A stretch of DNA of 64,000 nucleotides from Parapristionchus giblindavisi (taxonomy: Eukaryota > Nematoda > Chromadorea > Rhabditida > Diplogasteridae), in NCBI GenBank assembly GCA_943737045.1, contig CALSFV010000666.1, positions 96,277 through 160,276 of the forward strand. The letters are read 5' to 3'. This document shows positions 57,801-64,000 of the stretch, one piece after another. Numbering within the stretch: the first letter of the stretch is position 1; each line of letters opens with the position of its first letter. Position numbers and translations under genes: made by a program. The notes beneath the pieces were generated by a model that made no database searches, was not told the origin of the DNA, and was given only the letters and a program-made list of their open reading frames with translations.

Positions 57801-60800
57801 CATCATCCCCCACCTTCCCCCTCCTCCCCCTACCTTCCCCCGCATTCCCGAAGTTGGGGGAATGTGGGGGAAGTTGGGGGAAGGTGGGGGAAGGCGGGGG
57901 AATGGAGGGGAAGGTGGGGGAAGGTGGGAGAAGGCAAGGTAGGGCCACCTTCCGATCCATTCCCCCATCTTCCCATCCATTCCCCCATCATCCCCCACCT
58001 TCCCCCCCTCCCCCCTACCTTCCCCCGCATTCCCGAAGTTGGGGGAATCTGGGGGAAGTTGGGGGAAGGTGGGGGAGGCGGGGGAATGGGGTGGGAGAAG
58101 GCAAGGTAGGGCCACCTTCCGATCCATTCCCCCATCTTCCCCTCCATTCCCCATCATCCCCCACCTTCCCCCTCCTCCCCCTACCTTCCCCCGCATTCCC
58201 GAAGTTGGGGGAATGTGGGGGAAGTTGGGGGAAGGTGGGGGAAGGCGGGGGAATGGAGGGGAAGGTGGGGGGAAGGTGGGAGAAGGCAAGGTAGGGCCAC
58301 CTTCCGATCCATTCCCCCATCTTCCCCTCCATTCCCCCATCATTCCCCACCTTCCCCCTCCTCCCCCTACCTTCCCCCGCATTACCGAAGTTGGGGGAAT
58401 GTGGGGGAAGCTGGGGGAAGGTGGGGGAAGGCGGGGAAATGGAGGGGAAGGTGGGGGAAGGTGGGAGTAGGCAAGGTAGGGTCACCTTCCCATCCATTCC
58501 CCCATCTTCCCCTCCATTCCCCCATCATCCCCCACCTTCCCCTACCTTCCCCTGCATTCCCGAAGTTGGGGGAATGTGGGGGAAGTTGGGGGAAGGTGGG
58601 GGAAGGCGGGGGAATGGAGGGGAAGGTGGGGGAAGGTGGGAGAAGGCAAGGTAGGGCCACCTTCCGATCCATTCCCCCATCTTCCCCTCCATTCCCCCAT
58701 CATCCCCCACCTTCCCCCTCCTCTCCCTACCTTCCCCCGCATTCCCGAAGTTGGGGGAATAAGGGGGAAGTTGGGGGAAGGTGGGGGAAGGCGGGGGAAT
58801 GGAGGGGAAGGTGGGGAAGGTGGGAGTAGGCAAGGTAGGGTCACCTTCCCATCCATTCCCCCATCTTCCCCTCCATTCCCCCATCATCCCCCACCTTCCC
58901 CTACCTTCCCCCGCATTCCCGAAGTTGGGGGAATGTGGGGGAAGCTGGGGGAAGGTGGGGGAAGGCGGGGGAATGGAGGGGAAGGAGGGGAAGGTGGGGG
59001 AAGGTGGGAGAAGGAAGGTAGAGCCACCTTCCCATCTATTCCCCCATCTTCCCCTCCATTCCCCCATCATCCCCCACCTCCCCCCTCCTCCCCCTACCTT
59101 CCTCCGCATTCCCGAAGTTGGGGGAATGTGGGGGAAGTTGGGGGAAGGTGGTGGAAGGCGGGGGAATGGAGAGGAAGGTGGGGGAAGGTGGGAGAAGGCA
59201 AGGTAGGGCCACTTTCCGATCCATTCCCCCATCTTCCCCTCCATTCCCCCATCATCCCCCACCTTCCCCCTCCTCCCCCTACCTTCCTCCGCATTCCCGA
59301 AGTTGGGGGAATGTGGGGGATGATGGGGGAAGGTGGGGGAAGGCGGGGGGAATGGAGGGGAAGGTGGGGGAAGGTGGGAGTAGGCAAGGTAGGGTCACCT
59401 TCCCATCCATTCCCCCATCTTCCCCTCCATTCCCCCATCATACCCCACCTTCCCCTACCTTCCCCCGCATTCCCGAAGTTGGGGGAATGTGGGGGAAGTT
59501 GGGGGAAGGTGGGGGAAGGCGGGGGAATGGAGGGGAAGGTGGGGGAAGGTGGGAGAAGGCAAGGTAGGGCCACCTTCCCATCCATTCCCCCATCTTCCCC
59601 CACCTTGCCCCTCCTCCCCCTACCTTCCCCCGCATTCCCGAAGTTGGGGGAATCTGGGGGAAGTTGGGGGAAGGTGGGGGAAGGCGGGGGAATGGAGGGG
59701 AAGGTGGGGGAAGGTGGGAGAAGGCAAGGTAGGGCCACCTTCCGATCCATTCCCCCACCTTCCCCTCCATTCCCCCATCATCCCCCACCTTCCCCTACCT
59801 TCCCCCGCATTCCCGAAGTTGGGGGAATCTGGGGGAAGTTGGGGGAAGGTGGTGGAAGGCGGGGGAATGGAGGGGAAGGTGGGGGAAGGTGGGAGAAGGT
59901 AAGGTAGAGCCACCTTCCCATCTATTCCCCCATCTTCCCCTCCATTCCCCCATCATCCCCCACCTCCCCCCTCCTCCCCCTACCTTCCTCCGCATTCCCG
60001 AAGTTGGGGGAATGTGGGGGAAGTTGGGGGAAGGTGGTGGAAGGCGGGGGAATGGAGAGGAAGGTGGGGGAAGGTGGGAGAAGGCAAGGTAGGGCCACTT
60101 TCCGATCCATTCCCCCATCTTCCCCTCCATTCCCCCATCATCCCCCACCTTCCCCCTCCTCCCCCTACCTTCCTCCGCATTCCCGAAGTTGGGGGAATGT
60201 GGGGGATGATGGGGGAAGGTGGGGGAAGGCGGGGGGAATGGAGGGGAAGGTGGGGGAAGGTGGGAGTAGGCAAGGTAGGGTCACCTTCCCATCCATTCCC
60301 CCATCTTCCCCTCCATTCCCCCATCATCCCCCACCTTCCCCTACTTTCCCCCGCATTCCCGAAGTTGGGGGAATGTGGGGGAAGTTGGGGGAAGGTGGGG
60401 GAAGGCGGGGGAATGGAGGGGAAGGTGGGGGAAGGTGGGAGAAGGCAAGGTAGGGCCACCTTCCCATCCATTCCCCCATCTTCCCCCACCTTGCCCCTCC
60501 TCCCCCTACCTTCCCCCGCATTCCCGAAGTTGGGGGAATCTGGGGGAAGTTGGGGGAAGGTGGGGGAAGGCGGGGGAATGGAGGGGAAGGTGGGGGAAGG
60601 TGGGAGAAGGCAAGGTAGGGCCACCTTCCGATCCATTCCCCCACCTTCCACTCCATTCCCCCATCATCCCCCACCTTCCCCTACCTTCCCCCGCATTCCC
60701 GAAGTTGGGGGAATCTGGGGGAAGTTGGGGGAAGGTGGTGGAAGGCGGGGGAATGGAGGGGAAGGTGGGGGAAGGTGGGAGAAGGCAAGGTAGGGCCACC

Positions 60801-63800
60801 TTCCGATCCATTCCCCCATCTTCCCCTCCATTCCCCCATCATCCCCCACCTTCCCCCTCCTCCCCCTACCTTCCCCCGCATTCCCGAAGTTGGGGGAATG
60901 TGGGGGAAGCTGGGGGAAGGTGGGGGAAGGCGGGGGAATGGAGGGGAAGGTGGGGGAAGGTGGGAGTAGGCAAGGTAGGGCCACCTTCCGATCCATTCCC
61001 CCATCTTCCCCTCCATTCCCCCATCATCCCCCACCTTCCCCCTCCTCCCCCTACCTTCCTCCGCATTCCCGAAGTTGGGGGAATGTGGGGGATGATGGGG
61101 GAAGGTGGGGGAAGGCGGGGGGAATGGAGGGGAAGGTGGGGGAAGGTGGGAGTAGGCAAGGTAGGGTCACCTTCCCATCCATTCCCCCATCTTCCCCTCC
61201 ATTCCACCCATCATCCCCCACCTTCCCCTACCTTCCCCCGCATTCCCGAAGTTGGGGGAATGTGGGGGAAGTTGGGGGAAGGTGGGGGAAGGCGGGGGAA
61301 TGGAGGGGAAGGTGGGGGAAGGTGGGAGAAGGCAAGGTAGGGCCACCTTCCCATCCATTCCCCCATCTTCCCCCACCTTCCCCCTCCTCCCCCTACCTTC
61401 CCCCGCATTCCCGAAGTTGGGGGAATCTGGGGGAAGTTGGGGGAAGGTGGGGGAAGGCGGGGGAATGGAGGGGAAGGTGGGGGAAGGTGGGAGAAGGCAA
61501 GGTAGGGCCACCTTCCGATCCATTCCCCCACCATCCCCTCCATTCCCCCATCATCCCCCACCTTCCCCTACCTTCCCCCGCATTCCCGAAGTTGGGGGAA
61601 TCTGGGGGAAGTTGGGGGAAGGTGGTGGAAGGCGGGGGAATGGAGGGGAAGGTGGGGGAAGGTGGGAGAAGGCAAGGTAGGGCCACCTTCCGATCCATTC
61701 CCCCATCTTCCCCTCCATTCCCCCATCATCCCCCACCTTCCCCCTCCTCCCCCTACCTTCCCCCGCATTCCCGAAGTTGGGGGAATGTGGGGGAAGCTGG
61801 GGGAAGGTGGGGGAAGGCGGGGGAATGGAGGGGAAGGTGGGGGAAGGTGGGAGAAGGCAAGGTAGGGCCACCTTCCGATCCATTCCCCCACCTTCCCCTC
61901 CATTCCCCCATCATCCCCCACCTTCCCCCTCCTCCCCCTACCTCCCCCCGCATTCCCGAAGTTGGGGGAATGTGGGGGAAGTTGGGGTAAGGTGGGGGAA
62001 GGCGGGGGAATGGAGGGGAAGGTGGGGGAAGGTGGGAGTAGGCAAGGTAGGGTCACCTTCCCATCCATTCCCCCATCTTCCCCTCCATTCCCCCATCATC
62101 CCCCACCTTCCCCTACCTTCCCCCGCATTCCCGAAGTTGGGGGAATGTGGGGGAAGCTGGGGGAAGGTGGGGGAAGGCGGGGGAATGGAGGGGAAGGTGG
62201 GGGAAGGTGGGAGAAGGCAAGGTAGGGCCACCTTCCGATCCATTCCCCCATCTTCCCCTCCATTCCCTATCATCCCCCACCTTCCCCCTCCTCCCCCTAC
62301 CTTCCCCCGCATTCCCGAAGTTGGGGGAATGTGGGGGAAGTTGGGGGAAGGTGGGGGAAGGCGGGGGAATGGAGGGGAAGGTGGGGGAAGGTGGGAGAAG
62401 GCAAGGTAGGGCCACCTTCCCATCCATTCCCCCATCTTCCCCCTCCTTCCCCCTCCTCCCCCTACCTTCCCCCGCATTCCCGAAGTTGGGGGAATCTGGG
62501 GGAAGTTGGGGGAATGGAGGGGAAGGTGGGGGAAGGTGGGAGAAGGCAAGGTAGGGCCACCTTCCGATCCATTCCCCCACCTTCCCCTCCATTCCCCCAT
62601 CATCCCCACCTTCCCCTACCTTCCCCCGCATTCCCGAAGTTGGGGGAATCTGGGGGAAGTTGGGGGAAGGTGGTGGAAGGCGGGGGAATGGAGGGGAAGG
62701 TGGGGGAAGGTGGGAGAAGGCAAGGTAGGGCCACCTTCCGATCCATTCCCCCATCTTCCCCTCCATTCCCCCATCATCCCCCACCTTCCCCCTCCTCCCC
62801 CTACCTTCCCCCGCATTCCCGAAGTTGGGGGAATGTGGGGGAAGCTGGGGGAAGGTGGGGGAAGGCGGGGGAATGGAGGGGAAGGTGGGGGAAGGTGGGA
62901 GAAGGCAAGGTAGGGCCACCTTCCGATCCATTCCCCCATCTTCCCCTCCATTCCCCCATCATCCCCCACCTTCCTCCTCCTCCCCCTACCTCCCCCCGCA
63001 TTCCCGAAGTTGGGGGAATGTGGGGGAAGTTGGGGGAAGGTGGGGGAAGGCGGGGGAATGGAGGGGAAGGTGGGGGAAGGTGGGAGTAGGCAAGGTAGGG
63101 TCACCTTCCCATCCATTCCCCCATCTTCCCCTCCATTCCCCCATCATCCCCCACCTTCCCCTACCTTCCCCCGCATTCCCGAAGTTGGGGGAATGTGGGG
63201 GAAGCTGGGGGAAGGTGGGGGAAGGCGGGGGAATGGAGGGGAAGGTGGGGGAAGGTGGGAGAAGGCAAGGTAGGGCCACCTTCCGATCCATTCCCCCATC
63301 TTCCCCTCCATTCCCCATCATCCCCCACCTTCCCCCTCCTCCCCCTACCTTCCCCCGCATTCCCGAAGTTGGGGGAATGTGGGGGAAGTTGGGGGAAGGT
63401 GGGGGAAGGCGGGGGAATGGAGGGGAAGGTGGGGGAAGGTGGGAGAAGGCAAGGTAGGGCCACCTTCCGATCCATTCCCCCATCTTCCCCTCCATTCCCC
63501 CATCATCCCCCACCTTCCCCCTCCTCCCCCTACCTTCCCCCGCATTACCGAAGTTGGGGGAATGTGGGGGAAGCTGGGGGAAGGTGGGGGAAGGCGGGGA
63601 AATGGAGGGGAAGGTGGGGGAAGGTGGGAGTAGGCAAGGTAGGGTCACCTTCCCATCCATTCCCCCATCTTCCCCTCCATTCCCCCATCATCCCCCACCT
63701 TCCTCCTCCTCCCCCTACCTCCCCCCGCATTCCCGAAGTTGGGGGAATGTGGGGGAAGTTGGGGGAAGGTGGGGGAAGGCGGGGGAATGGAGGGGAAGGT

Positions 63801-64000
63801 GGGGGAAGGTGGGAGTAGGCAAGGTAGGGTCACCTTCCCATCCATTCCCCCATCTTCCCCTCCATTCCCCCATCATCCCCCACCTTCCCCTACCTTCCCC
63901 CGCATTCCCGAAGTTGGGGGAATGTGGGGGAAGCTGGGGGAAGGTGGGGGAAGGCGGGGGAATGGAGGGGAAGGTGGGGGAAGGTGGGAGAAGGCAAGGT
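54872..64000. repeat. GC-rich tandem array with C-rich and G-rich half-units
   Basis: About 50 units of roughly 185 bp run to the window end. Each unit has a C-rich half (CCATTCCCCCATCTTCCCC, CACCTTCCCCCTCC) and a G-rich half (GGGGGAATGTGGGGGAAG, GGTGGGGGAAGGCGGGGG) around the centre CATTCCCGAAGTTGGGGG, and a linker AGGCAAGGTAGGGCCACC. The halves are partly complementary, so each unit can fold back, and the G-rich half has eight or more runs of four or five G with short spacers, ideal for G-quadruplexes. Lengths vary because a CTCCTCCCCC block is present or absent. The Pro- and Gly-rich frames on both strands are by-products. Higher-order periods of about 886 and 1048 bp are present. Confidence 0.95.

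Noticed and set aside
54812..63845. Long Pro/Ser- and Gly-rich frames on both strands, up to 449 residues
   Set aside because: The GC-rich array lacks A/T-rich stop codons in most frames, so all six frames stay open. The two strands give similar peptides because the unit is partly self-complementary.

Overview
This window looks like repeat-dominated nuclear DNA from an invertebrate animal. Genes carry many short GT-AG introns (mostly 40-60 nt, acceptors often TTTCAG or TTTTAG). There is an intact two-ORF non-LTR retrotransposon, several MITE families, and three different long tandem arrays. The compact introns, the acceptor consensus and a CR1-like LINE ORF1 with a coiled coil and RRM-like block are compatible with a nematode, but this is a guess. 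I see no host housekeeping gene, rRNA or functional tRNA. Every protein-coding gene I can support belongs to a mobile element.

Layout. 1-12.0 kb is a MITE graveyard. It holds small palindromic elements, a 1.83-kb tandem duplication (2738-6756) carrying a TA-flanked fold-back insertion, three TTAA-flanked elements with tRNA-like Pol III boxes (one interrupted by a 5'-truncated LINE), and an 0.87-kb inverted repeat pair. 12.0-12.5 kb has short tandem repeats. 12841-54871 is a 321-bp satellite array of about 80 units in dimeric and trimeric higher-order patterns. Two large insertions split it: a full-length LINE (25003-29130) and an 11.95-kb DNA transposon (30106-42051). From 54872 to the window end the satellite gives way to a GC-rich array of roughly 185-bp units in which one half of each strand is C-rich and the other half G-rich.

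The main discovery is the 11.95-kb transposon. It has perfect 31-bp terminal inverted repeats and subterminal repeats. By joining exons by eye I reconstruct a 19-exon, 827-codon Tnp2/CMC-like (CACTA/EnSpm-type) transposase. Its frame stays open through 18 splice junctions and carries a TDG motif, a DDPA motif, CxxC, LH and a late FE motif. Immediately downstream is a second 11-exon, 359-codon gene of unknown function, its ATG only 9 nt after the transposase stop. The two-gene layout parallels plant CACTA elements, which encode a transposase plus an accessory DNA-binding protein. A 3-kb 144-bp minisatellite sits inside transposase intron 3, and a tRNA-like sequence and a palindromic MITE sit in introns 7 and 9.

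The LINE encodes an ORF1 RNA-binding protein and an endonuclease-reverse transcriptase in overlapping frames, both intact. It is therefore probably a recent insertion. Its relatives seeded the truncated copy at 7.9-8.6 kb.
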